From: Asaia sp037151935
Lineage (GTDB): Bacteria; Pseudomonadota; Alphaproteobacteria; Acetobacterales; Acetobacteraceae
Reading direction: 5' to 3'
Assembly: GCF_051628905.1 (NCBI RefSeq)
Contig: NZ_CP157575.1
Location: forward strand, 1,736,001-1,800,000
DNA: 64,000 bases
The notes under the pieces are model-generated. The model made no database searches and had not been told where the DNA came from. It was given only the letters and a program-made list of their open reading frames with translations. Positions 1 to 8,603 of this stretch are shown in pieces. A program made the translations under genes and the position numbers. Each line of letters begins with the position of its first letter. Position 1 is the stretch's first letter.

Positions 1-441
1 GCCTATGTTCAGGCCCTGCTGGAACAGACGGCTGAAAATCTCGAGACGTTGCAAAATGTCGTCTCACGCAGCGAAGAAAGCCGGATGCAGCAGCTTCAGG
101 TGATGGATGGCCTTCAGGAGCGCCTCAAGGCCATGACGGACCTGCTTCAGTCTAACCAGAAAATGATGAACCGCGTCGCAGAAGGTCAGGCGCTGCTCGG
201 CCCGTTCCTCAAACATGTGGGCGAAGCCGCCACACCCGGCACCGCCGCTTTCAACGATGCGAAAGACAGCCGCGAGCAGTTCGGTCGTATCGAAGGGCAT
301 ATCGTGCGCCTGATCGACGAGCTTCACAGCGGTCGCGCCCAGATGGCGGGTGAAATCCGCAACGATCTGCGTGTTCTGGCCCGTACCATCGCCGCGACGA
401 GCCCTCAGGGCGCGGCTGCCGTTCCCCCGGCAGCACAGTAA
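1..441 (+). CDS. MotA/TolQ/ExbB-like channel protein, C-terminal part (partial)
   Basis: The reading frame is open from the first base and ends at 441, giving 146 residues of a longer protein cut by the window edge. What is visible is a hydrophilic, mostly helical, glutamine-rich tail with coiled-coil character and an Ala/Pro-rich end; no membrane segment is present in this part. The assignment rests on the next gene, 15 bp downstream on the same strand, which is a MotB/OmpA-like protein with one N-terminal membrane helix. Such pairs normally have a MotA/TolQ-type proton-channel subunit first, and a long cytoplasmic tail after the channel helices is known in ZorA and related proteins. The family call is inference from context; a different long-tailed membrane protein is possible. 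Confidence 0.5.
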   Translation, partial: AYVQALLEQTAENLETLQNVVSRSEESRMQQLQVMDGLQERLKAMTDLLQSNQKMMNRVAEGQALLGPFLKHVGEAATPGTAAFNDAKDSREQFGRIEGHIVRLIDELHSGRAQMAGEIRNDLRVLARTIAATSPQGAAAVPPAAQ

Positions 442-456
442 GGCGAGGCATCTCCC

Positions 457-1464
457 ATGGCACGACGCTCCCGACGCAGTTCTCACGGTGGTGAACTCAA
501 TGCCTGGCCAGGCTATGTGGATGCGCTCTCCACCCTGCTGATGGTCGTGACATTCGTTTTGCTGGTTTTCGTCCTCGGCCAGCAATTCCTGTCCGTGGCG
601 CTCAGCAAACGCACGCACTCACTGGACGAATTGCGCCAGCAACTGACGGCCTTGCAGCACACGCTGTCGATGACCGAAGACAAGAACACCCAGCTCAATG
701 CAATGGTCGCCAGCCTGACGACCGATCGCGACAGCGCGAAACGTCAGGCCGATGTGCTGAGCCAGCAACTCGCCACGCTGAACGGGACGATCGCTGAAAA
801 AGAGCAGGCTCTGGCCGCTGCCGGTCAGGCCACCCAATCCGATCAGGCCAGCATCGCCCAGCTCAAATCTCAGCTTGAGCAACTCAACCAACAGCTTCTC
901 GCCATCGGTCAGGCGCTGGACATCGCCAAAAAGGACGTAACGGCGCGCGATCAGCAGATCACCGATCTGGGCAACAAGCTCAATGTCGCGCTCGCCGACA
1001 AGGTAAACCAGCTCAAGCGCTATCGCTCCGAGTTCTTCGGAAGACTGCAGGATATCCTGAAAAACCAGAAAGGCGTCGAAATCGTCGGCGACCGATTTGT
1101 CTTTCAAAGCTCCATTCTCTTCCCGCAAGGCAGCGCCGATCTGACGCCTGAGGGCGAGAAAGAGATTGCGGCGCTGGCCCATACCTTCAAGCAGGTCTCG
1201 AGCCAGATCCCCAAAGATATCCCCTGGATCCTGCGCATAGACGGCCATGCGGACAAGCAGCCGATCCACACCGCTTTTCCCAGCAACTGGGAGTTGTCGA
1301 GCGCACGCGCCATCACGGTAGTGAAGGTGCTGGTCAAGGAAGGCGTCGATCCGCATCATCTCGCCGCAACAGGATTCTCCGATTACCAGCCCCTTGACCA
1401 AGGCAATACGGCAGCGGCCTTCGCCCGCAACCGACGCATCGAATTCCGCCTGACAGATCGCTGA
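457..1464 (+). CDS. MotB/OmpA-like peptidoglycan-binding protein
   Basis: 335 aa. A short basic N-terminus (RRSRRS) is followed by a single membrane helix at about residues 19-45. Asp22, in the stretch GYVDALSTLL, sits where MotB and ZorB carry the proton-binding aspartate. Residues 60-190 form a long Gln/Leu-rich coiled coil. The last 140 residues are an OmpA-type peptidoglycan-binding domain with the hallmarks FPQGSADLTPEG, IDGHAD, NWELSSARA and NRRIEFR. It probably forms an ion-driven complex with the preceding gene product, spanning the inner membrane and gripping the cell wall. No flagellar or Ton/Tol genes are nearby. Domain calls are firm; the process it drives is unknown. Confidence 0.85.
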   Translation: MARRSRRSSHGGELNAWPGYVDALSTLLMVVTFVLLVFVLGQQFLSVALSKRTHSLDELRQQLTALQHTLSMTEDKNTQLNAMVASLTTDRDSAKRQADVLSQQLATLNGTIAEKEQALAAAGQATQSDQASIAQLKSQLEQLNQQLLAIGQALDIAKKDVTARDQQITDLGNKLNVALADKVNQLKRYRSEFFGRLQDILKNQKGVEIVGDRFVFQSSILFPQGSADLTPEGEKEIAALAHTFKQVSSQIPKDIPWILRIDGHADKQPIHTAFPSNWELSSARAITVVKVLVKEGVDPHHLAATGFSDYQPLDQGNTAAAFARNRRIEFRLTDR

Positions 1465-1490
1465 TCAGACACCTCGACGCGCCCTCGAAA

Positions 1491-1530
1491 CATTGGGGAG
1501 AAATCGCATCCTGCCGGTTTCTCCCCAATG
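1491..1530 (+). terminator. Perfect 13-bp hairpin between the OmpA-like gene and lepA
   Basis: Bases 1491-1503 are the exact reverse complement of 1518-1530, with a 14-base loop. There is no T-tract on either side, so it is not a classic intrinsic terminator. It lies 27 bp after the OmpA-like stop and 34 bp before the chosen lepA start, so it could attenuate read-through or set an mRNA processing boundary. Confidence 0.5.
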
Positions 1531-1563
1531 ACAAGAACGGCGCAATCGCTTATGTATCGCGCC

Positions 1564-3366
1564 ATGACCGGCACGCCCCTCTCCCAGATCCGCAATTTCT
1601 CGATCATCGCGCATATCGACCATGGAAAGTCCACGCTGGCTGACCGGTTGATTCAGGCCTGCGGTGCGCTCACGGCCCGTGAGATGAAAGAGCAGGTTCT
1701 AGACAATATGGAGCTTGAGCAGGAGCGCGGCATCACCATCAAGGCGCAGACTGTGCGCCTGACCTATCCTGCCAAGGATGGCAAGACATACACCCTGAAT
1801 CTCATGGACACGCCGGGCCATGTCGATTTCGCCTATGAGGTCAGCCGCAGTCTCGCCGCCTGCGAAGGTTCCATTCTGGTCGTCGATGCCTCGCAGGGTG
1901 TCGAGGCGCAGACGCTCGCCAATGTCTATCAGGCCATCGACGCCAATCACGAGATCGTCCCGGTTCTGAACAAGGTCGATCTGCCTGCCGCCGATGTCGA
2001 ACGCGTCCGCGCGCAGATCGAAGAAGTGGTCGGCATTCCCGCCGATGACGCCGTCGAGGTTTCGGCCAAGACCGGCCTGAATATCGAAGGCGTACTCGAA
2101 GCCCTCGTGACCCGCCTGCCGCCGCCGAAGGGCGATCCAAACAAGCCGCTTCAGGCCCTGCTGGTCGATAGCTGGTACGACCCTTATCTCGGCGTTATCA
2201 TTCTCGTGCGCATCATGGAAGGCACGCTCAAGCGCGGCGACAAGATCCGCATGATGCAGGCAGGCTCGACCTATCACGTCGATCAGGTCGGCGTATTCCT
2301 GCCCAAGATGACAGCGGTCGAAACCCTCGGTCCGGGCGAGATGGGCTATATCAACGCCGCCATCAAGACCGTTGCGGATGTGGCCGTTGGCGATACGGTC
2401 ACCCTCGACCGCACCCCTGCCCAAAAGCCGCTGGCCGGGTTCAAGCCCTCCATTCCTGTGGTATGGTGCGGCCTCTTCCCGATCGATGCCGATGATTTCG
2501 AAAAGCTGCGCGATTCGCTCGCCAAGCTGCGGCTGAACGACGCTTCGTTCCATTTCGAGGCCGAGACCTCGGCAGCACTCGGTTTCGGATTCCGCTGCGG
2601 ATTCCTAGGCCTGCTGCATCTGGAAATCATTCAGGAGCGCCTGTCGCGCGAGTTCAATCTCGACCTGATTGCGACCGCCCCGTCTGTCGTCTACAAGATG
2701 CATCTGACCAACGGCACGCAGGAAGATCTGCATAATCCTGCCGACATGCCCGACCCCGGCAAGATCGAGAAGATCGAAGAACCGTGGATCAAGGCGACCA
2801 TTCTGGTTCAGGACGAATATCTCGGCAGCGTGCTGACGCTCTGCAGCGAACGACGCGGCATCCAGATGGATCTGACCTATGTCGGCAACCGCGCCATGGC
2901 CGTCTATCGCCTCCCCCTTAACGAGGTGGTGTTCGACTTCTACGACCGCCTGAAATCGCTGACGCGCGGCTATGCCAGTTTCGACTACCAGATCGATGGC
3001 TATGAAGAGAGCGACCTCGTGCGCATCTCGATTCTGGTCAATCAGGAGCCTGTCGACGCCCTCTCCTTCGTGGCGCATCGTACGGTTGCCGAAACACGCG
3101 GACGCGCCATTTGCGGCAAGCTCAAGGATCTGATTCCGCGTCAGCTCTTCAAGATCGCCATTCAGGCCTCTATCGGCTCACGCATCATTGCGCGTGAAAC
3201 GCTGGGCGCCCTCTCGAAAGACGTAACGGCCAAATGCTATGGCGGTGACATCTCGCGCAAGCGCAAGCTGCTGGAAAAGCAGAAGGAAGGCAAGAAGCGT
3301 ATGCGCCAGTTCGGCAAGGTAGAAATTCCGCAGAGCGCCTTCCTCGCCGCGCTGAAGATGGACTGA
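1564..3366 (+). CDS. lepA: Elongation factor 4 (LepA), ribosome-associated GTPase
   Basis: 600 aa from the ATG at 1564, the normal LepA length; an upstream in-frame ATG at 1528 falls inside the hairpin and would add 12 non-conserved residues. The G domain carries the P-loop AHIDHGKST (about residues 16-24), DTPGHVDF and NKVD. The LepA-specific C-terminal region ends in KRMRQFGKVEIPQSAF. EF4 acts on translating ribosomes and affects initiation and elongation under stress. It is transcribed in the same direction as the upstream channel pair and the downstream glycosyltransferase. Confidence 0.97.
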   Translation: MTGTPLSQIRNFSIIAHIDHGKSTLADRLIQACGALTAREMKEQVLDNMELEQERGITIKAQTVRLTYPAKDGKTYTLNLMDTPGHVDFAYEVSRSLAACEGSILVVDASQGVEAQTLANVYQAIDANHEIVPVLNKVDLPAADVERVRAQIEEVVGIPADDAVEVSAKTGLNIEGVLEALVTRLPPPKGDPNKPLQALLVDSWYDPYLGVIILVRIMEGTLKRGDKIRMMQAGSTYHVDQVGVFLPKMTAVETLGPGEMGYINAAIKTVADVAVGDTVTLDRTPAQKPLAGFKPSIPVVWCGLFPIDADDFEKLRDSLAKLRLNDASFHFEAETSAALGFGFRCGFLGLLHLEIIQERLSREFNLDLIATAPSVVYKMHLTNGTQEDLHNPADMPDPGKIEKIEEPWIKATILVQDEYLGSVLTLCSERRGIQMDLTYVGNRAMAVYRLPLNEVVFDFYDRLKSLTRGYASFDYQIDGYEESDLVRISILVNQEPVDALSFVAHRTVAETRGRAICGKLKDLIPRQLFKIAIQASIGSRIIARETLGALSKDVTAKCYGGDISRKRKLLEKQKEGKKRMRQFGKVEIPQSAFLAALKMD

Positions 3367-3431
3367 GCTGACGCTTCGCCACCACCCGACCGGGCAGAAG
3401 CAAAAGCATAAACAAAAAGGACTCTCCCGAT

Positions 3432-4952
3432 ATGGCCTCCGCCGCAGCCGCACTTTTCGTTCAGAATGATGCTGACGATATCGGCTGGTGGATGGCCTAT
3501 CATCTCGCGCTCGGCTTCGACGCGCTGATCGTCATCGACGACAATTCGACCGACGGCACATGGGAGATCGTTCAGAACGCGGCCAGCCTCTATCCGATAG
3601 AAGCGCGGCGCGCCTCGCTGGGCGAGGGGAACAGCTTTGCCGAGCGCCGCTCCGAAGCCTTTGGCCACGCTATCGCTTCGTGCCGCTCGCGCTTCGATTG
3701 GGTCATCTGCCTCGAAAGCGATGAATACGTCTGTCCAGAGACGGAAAACACGATCGGTGCCTATCTCGATCGCTTCGCCGATGCTGATGCCATCACGCTG
3801 CACTGGTCGATTTTCGGTTCGAACAATCATGTCGCCCGCACCACAGCGGCGCCGATTGCCGCCTACACACGCCGCGCGCCCCTCGATTTTGCCGATCATG
3901 CGCTCGGTAAACTATTCGTCCGCCCCGAAGCGGTTCAGCATCACGCTCTGGACGGCTGCCATTTCTCTCTGGACGACAGCACCCACCACGTTACCGCCAG
4001 CGGCCTGCCCTATGATGCCTCTTCGCCGCCAGGGTGGGAGGGTGCGCGTATTCTGCATTACGTCTCTCGCAACATGACGCATTATACGCGTCGCCTAGCC
4101 CGTCTCCCTGCCAATGTGACGGCGCCGGATCTCTGGACGCATTTCAACCGCAACGACGAAGAAGATGTCGCTGCCAGCCGTTTCCTGTCAGCGACCCGCG
4201 ACCACGCGGCGCGTATCGCCCGCATCGGGCTGGATGCTCTTTTCTGGCGCGTGCGACAGGACATTCAGGCTTTCAGCCCCGGCTTCCTTCCCGAGACGGT
4301 TTTTACCATTCGCGACCGCGAGAGCGTGACCGCGGTGCCGAAGCTGGATTGCACTCGGGTCGAAAACGCTGCGGGTGCGCATCTGGCTTTCGATAACCAC
4401 ACGGCCAGCTTCGTATTTGCTGCCCCCTCGGACTCGACGCCGGAGATCGTTCCGGTCTGGCTCGTGATCGAACAGCCAGAGCGCGCCGAAAACACGCGCA
4501 GGGGGTTTCTGCTCCTGCCTCACGGCGATGGGCGTCCTGTCAGCGGGGGAGCGCTGTTGACACGCTGGCTACCGCTGCGGGTGGAGGCCATCTCGCCGGA
4601 AGACCCCGAATCGGGTCAGCAACAAAACGCTGCCCGCCTGCTTGCCCTTCACGGGGCTGCGGCGTTCGGGCAAGGAAAAGACGGCGCCCTGGGCCTCGAT
4701 GCCGAGACACCCTTACCGGTTCGTCTCGTTCCGGCACAGGCAGATCGCGCCCTGACCGAGACGTTGACGCCCTATCTCGCCCTGCGCAGCCACGGCAGAA
4801 CCCTTCGCGATTTTGTGCTCGGTCTCGACCTGCTCCGTACGCCTCAGGCCGATGCTCTCGCCTGCGCCATCGCCTTCCTTGAACCTGAGGCACGCCACGC
4901 ACTCGAGACGCGCTATACTGGGCTCGTTCCGCTATGGCTCGCCGCAGCCTGA
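3432..4952 (+). CDS. Glycosyltransferase family 2-like protein
   Basis: 506 aa. The ATG at 3432 is preceded by AAAAAGGA at a usable distance. The N-terminal 260 residues have the fold marks of the small GT2-like group that starts with a V/L-K/Q-N-E/D-type strand: FVQNDADD, then IGWWMAYHLALGFD, VIDDNSTDGTWE, and the catalytic-type acidic motif ICLESDEY. The C-terminal 220 residues are not recognised. It belongs to the same general type as the glycosyltransferase at 18127-19689, although their C-terminal halves look unrelated. Sugar donor and acceptor are unknown; a role in surface glycan or protein glycosylation is inference. Confidence 0.8.
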   Translation: MASAAAALFVQNDADDIGWWMAYHLALGFDALIVIDDNSTDGTWEIVQNAASLYPIEARRASLGEGNSFAERRSEAFGHAIASCRSRFDWVICLESDEYVCPETENTIGAYLDRFADADAITLHWSIFGSNNHVARTTAAPIAAYTRRAPLDFADHALGKLFVRPEAVQHHALDGCHFSLDDSTHHVTASGLPYDASSPPGWEGARILHYVSRNMTHYTRRLARLPANVTAPDLWTHFNRNDEEDVAASRFLSATRDHAARIARIGLDALFWRVRQDIQAFSPGFLPETVFTIRDRESVTAVPKLDCTRVENAAGAHLAFDNHTASFVFAAPSDSTPEIVPVWLVIEQPERAENTRRGFLLLPHGDGRPVSGGALLTRWLPLRVEAISPEDPESGQQQNAARLLALHGAAAFGQGKDGALGLDAETPLPVRLVPAQADRALTETLTPYLALRSHGRTLRDFVLGLDLLRTPQADALACAIAFLEPEARHALETRYTGLVPLWLAAA

Positions 4953-5011
4953 CGGAACTCCTCTCCCATAATCTCGTAATCACGGAACAATGACCGACCT
5001 GGCGGCGCCGG

Positions 5012-7201
5012 ATGGCTCATGCCCGCGAGAAGCGGGATGGCAATCCGGCGCCCACCTCCAGCAAGACAGACCCCAGTAGAAAGGCAGCGCAAGTGGCAGA
5101 AAACGGAACCTCACCGAAAGCGCCGCCTAAACGTCCCGTGCGCCGGGTACTGACCGCCACCGCAGGCGGGATGGCCATTCTGCTAGTGCTGCTGATCCTG
5201 CTCTGGAACTGGGACTGGTTTGTGCCCCTCGTGGATCGCCGCGCCAGCGCCGCGCTGCACCGCCCCGTAACCATCGCCCATCTTCATGTCCGTCTGGGCC
5301 TGACCACAACAGTCTCGGTGGACGATCTTCAAATCCACCAGCCTGAAGGCTTCGAGTCGGAAAAAGAGCTTTTTGCGAGCGCGAAGAAGGCGACGGTCTC
5401 GGTCAATGTCTGGCGCTATATCACCCATAAAGGGCTGGAAATTCCGCTGATCGCTCTCGATACGCCAAAAGGCGATATCGTGGCGCTGGCCAATGGCAGG
5501 AATAATTACAGCTTCACAGACCCCAACGCGAAACCTGCGCCAGCTCCGCAGGGCAACACCCAGCCCAGCGCCTTGCCGAAAATCGGCGACGTGGTCATCA
5601 CCAATGGTGATATCCGCATCGCCATGGCCAAGCTCAAGACCGATATGCATGTGCTGCTGCATACCACCCCGCCCAAAGGCGATCAGGATGGCAGCATCGT
5701 TATCGATCTCAAGGGGCGCTACGCCCAGGCGCCGATCACCGGGCATATCGTCGGTGGCTCACTGCTGACGCTCACCAATTCGGCGCGCCCCTATCCGATC
5801 GATGCTAGACTCGAAAACGGTCCTACCTATGTCACGCTGCGCGGTTCGGTCGATGATCCGCTGCATTTCAAGGGCACTAAACTCGTCCTGCATTTCGCGG
5901 GGCCGGACATGTCGCTGCTATACGGCCTGACCGGAATCCCCATCCCGCAAACACCGTCCTACAGCGTTTCGGGTAATCTCGATTACACCAGCGCGCATAT
6001 TCGCTTCAGCAATTTCTCGGGCAAAATGGGCTCGTCGGATATCGGCGGCACAATCGCCGTCGATCCGCAGACCAAGCCAATCACGGTCGATGCCAATCTG
6101 TATTCGCATCATGTCGATCTGAAGGATCTGGGCGGCTTCATCGGCGCAAAGCCAGGTCATGAAGAAAGCAAGCAGGCCTCAACCAGCAACCGTATCCTGC
6201 CCGACAAGCCGATCAACGTGCCCAAGCTGAATGCGGTCAATGCGCATCTCGTCTATAAGGGCGACCGGATCGAGAATAAGAATATGCCGCTCGACAATAT
6301 CGTTGCCGATATCGCAGTTCAGGACGGCGCAATCGCCATCAACAAGCTCAACTTCGCCGTCGGCGACGGGACGCTTGGCCTGTCTGGCGCACTCGACCCC
6401 ACAGCGAACGGTCAGTTCAAGACACATTTCAAGGTCGATGTTTCACGCCTGTCGATCCAGCGCCTGATGAAGGCCACAGATACTTTCAAGGGCCAAGGCA
6501 CGCTGGGGGGTCACGTCACCCTCGCCGCAACCGGCAATTCCATCGCAAGCCTGCTGGGCAACGGCAATGGCGGCGTGACGCTGGTGGTCGATCATGGCGG
6601 CGACGTCTCGGCCCTGCTGCCCGATCTGATGGGACTCAAGGTCGGTAGCGCCATTCTTTCTGCGCTCGGGATTCCTACCCGCTCCGATCTGAAATGCTTC
6701 ATTGCCGACATGCCGCTACGTCAGGGTATCCTGAGCACGAACTCGCTGCTGCTCATGACCAACAACACCCGCACACTGGGCGGTGGCACCGTCAATCTGA
6801 AAAGCGAGACGCTCGATTACCACGTCACGACACGCTCGACCTCGTTCAACATCCTCTCATTGCCCGGACGGGTGAATATCACCGGGCCACTCAAGAGCCC
6901 GACGATCATGCCGGGGGCGGAGATTATCGGTCGTGCTGCCGCGACGGCGGGGCTGGCGATTGCCTTTCCGCCGGCGCTGCTGCTGCCGACCATCCAGTTC
7001 GGCGTTGGCAAGGGTAGCGCCTGCGAAGATGCGCTGGCTCAGGCCGACACCGCCCCGGCTGCGGGCATAAAGCCCGGCGCCACAACTGGGAGCGGTGCGG
7101 CAAGCGTCCAGCCCACATCTCGCGGCAAGGCCGTCTCGCAAAAGCCTCTCAGCCGCAAACAGGTCCATTCGGTCTGGCAACAGCGCCTGAAGCAGAACTG
7201 A
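5012..7201 (+). CDS. AsmA family protein
   Basis: 729 aa from the ATG at 5012. An in-frame GTG at 5093, preceded by AAAGG, would remove 27 polar residues and may be the true start. A single membrane helix (about residues 45-68) is followed by the typical AsmA opening, in which a membrane-adjacent segment leads into RPVTIAHLHVRLG. The rest is long, beta-rich and periplasmic. The C-terminal domain contains the usual LNVxS/TRS-type beta repeats (DYHVTTRSTSFNI, VNITGPLKSPTIMPG). AsmA-like proteins are thought to help lipid movement between inner and outer membrane. The Lys/Pro-rich tail ends in basic residues. Confidence 0.85.
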   Translation: MAHAREKRDGNPAPTSSKTDPSRKAAQVAENGTSPKAPPKRPVRRVLTATAGGMAILLVLLILLWNWDWFVPLVDRRASAALHRPVTIAHLHVRLGLTTTVSVDDLQIHQPEGFESEKELFASAKKATVSVNVWRYITHKGLEIPLIALDTPKGDIVALANGRNNYSFTDPNAKPAPAPQGNTQPSALPKIGDVVITNGDIRIAMAKLKTDMHVLLHTTPPKGDQDGSIVIDLKGRYAQAPITGHIVGGSLLTLTNSARPYPIDARLENGPTYVTLRGSVDDPLHFKGTKLVLHFAGPDMSLLYGLTGIPIPQTPSYSVSGNLDYTSAHIRFSNFSGKMGSSDIGGTIAVDPQTKPITVDANLYSHHVDLKDLGGFIGAKPGHEESKQASTSNRILPDKPINVPKLNAVNAHLVYKGDRIENKNMPLDNIVADIAVQDGAIAINKLNFAVGDGTLGLSGALDPTANGQFKTHFKVDVSRLSIQRLMKATDTFKGQGTLGGHVTLAATGNSIASLLGNGNGGVTLVVDHGGDVSALLPDLMGLKVGSAILSALGIPTRSDLKCFIADMPLRQGILSTNSLLLMTNNTRTLGGGTVNLKSETLDYHVTTRSTSFNILSLPGRVNITGPLKSPTIMPGAEIIGRAAATAGLAIAFPPALLLPTIQFGVGKGSACEDALAQADTAPAAGIKPGATTGSGAASVQPTSRGKAVSQKPLSRKQVHSVWQQRLKQN

Positions 7202-7265
7202 TCGGGCGCAAACAAGCGTTAGCAAGACGATTGATCCGCAAGCGCCATCCTGCCAGTCTAGAAGG

Positions 7266-8507
7266 ATGGCGCGCCTTCCCCTTGTTCTGACCCTGTTCCT
7301 GTGTCTGGCCGGTTGTGAAACCGGCCCCGTAGCGCCGAAAGCCGAGACGGCTTCAGGCCTGCCGCCTGTCATCATGGTGTCGATAGACGGCTTCAGGCCG
7401 GACACCCTGCATCATGGGGACACGCCCGCACTCGACGCACTGGCCGATCAGGGCGTTTTCGCACCGATGCGTCCGTCTTTCCCGTCCATCACCTTCCCCA
7501 ATCACTATACGCTGGTCACAGGGCTGCGCCCCGATCACCACGGGGTCATCGGCAACACCATGATCGACCCCGATATCCCGGGCGAGGTTTTCAGTGTCAG
7601 CAAGAAAACGGGGCTCGACGACCCGCGCTGGTGGGACGACGGCACGCCGGCATGGGTGACGGCGCAGGTCCATGGGCTCATGACCGCAGTCATGTTCTGG
7701 CCAGGCTCGGACGTGCCCATCCTGAACACACGCCCAGACATTTGGTATCATTTCGACGCCAGACGCTCCCCCACCCAGCGCGTGGATACGGTGCTGTCAT
7801 GGTTCGATCGCCCGATCGAGAAGCGCCCCGCACTTTCCTTGCTCTATTTCGACGGGGTGGACCACGCAGGCCATAAATACGGCCCCTTCTCACCGGAAAC
7901 ACGCGCCGCAGCCCACGAAGTCGATACCGCACTTGCGGGTCTGCTAACCGGTCTTGCCCAGCGTCATGTCGCGGCCAATATCCTGATCGTTTCCGATCAC
8001 GGCATGACACCGCTCAGCCCGCAACGGGTCATCCCGCTCACCAGCCTGGCCCCGGCCCGTGCCATGGAGATCGTGACTTCCGGCCCCTATGCCGGAATCA
8101 ACCCCGTGCCGGGTCGTGAGCGCGAACTGGCCCATGGGCTCTCTGCCCCGCATGACCACGTTACCTGCTGGCCAAAAGCGCATATCCCCGAGCGTCTGCA
8201 TTATGGCAGTAATCCGCGTGTCCCAGCTTGGCTCTGCCTCGCCGAAACCGGCTGGACCCTCACGCGAGAGCCGCACGAACATATTTCTGCCGGGGGGCAC
8301 GGCTATGACATGGCCGCCCCCGATATGATGGCGACATTCATTGCGTCCGGTCCCGCTTTTTCGCCCCACAAGATCCTGCCGAGCATCGATAACGTCGATG
8401 TCTATCCGCTGCTCATGATGCTGCTCGGCCTGCTGCCCGAAAACAATGACGGCTCGCTCACCCCGTTGCAGGGTGGTCTGCGCGACACGTATCGCGCCAT
8501 ACAGTGA
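7266..8507 (+). CDS. Lipoprotein ectonucleotide pyrophosphatase/phosphodiesterase-like enzyme
   Basis: 413 aa with a lipoprotein signal peptide (LFLCLAGC, lipobox Cys at residue 17), so probably anchored in the periplasm or outer membrane. It has the alkaline-phosphatase-superfamily metal motifs of the NPP type: VSIDGFRPD, the nucleophile threonine in FPSITFPNH, YFDGVDHAGH, VSDHGMTP and GGHGYD. The family hydrolyses nucleotide or phosphodiester substrates using two zinc ions. It follows the AsmA gene after 64 bp. The substrate cannot be told from sequence. The SD-like AGAAGG sits immediately before the ATG, which is unusually close. Confidence 0.88.
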   Translation: MARLPLVLTLFLCLAGCETGPVAPKAETASGLPPVIMVSIDGFRPDTLHHGDTPALDALADQGVFAPMRPSFPSITFPNHYTLVTGLRPDHHGVIGNTMIDPDIPGEVFSVSKKTGLDDPRWWDDGTPAWVTAQVHGLMTAVMFWPGSDVPILNTRPDIWYHFDARRSPTQRVDTVLSWFDRPIEKRPALSLLYFDGVDHAGHKYGPFSPETRAAAHEVDTALAGLLTGLAQRHVAANILIVSDHGMTPLSPQRVIPLTSLAPARAMEIVTSGPYAGINPVPGRERELAHGLSAPHDHVTCWPKAHIPERLHYGSNPRVPAWLCLAETGWTLTREPHEHISAGGHGYDMAAPDMMATFIASGPAFSPHKILPSIDNVDVYPLLMMLLGLLPENNDGSLTPLQGGLRDTYRAIQ

Positions 8508-8603
8508 GAGGGCAGGCAATCGAGGTGTCAAAGCCCTTGTCGCCCCGGCCCCTCCCCACCTAGAAGAACGCCACGTCTCTTTCCTGCCCGGAGCCCGCCC
8601 AAC

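Noticed and set aside
1..1464. Zorya anti-phage system
   Set aside because: Only the ZorAB-like pair is present; the next gene is lepA and no nuclease or helicase partner is seen.
1699..2553. 284-codon minus-strand frame over lepA
   Set aside because: Antisense shadow; lepA is complete and highly conserved here.
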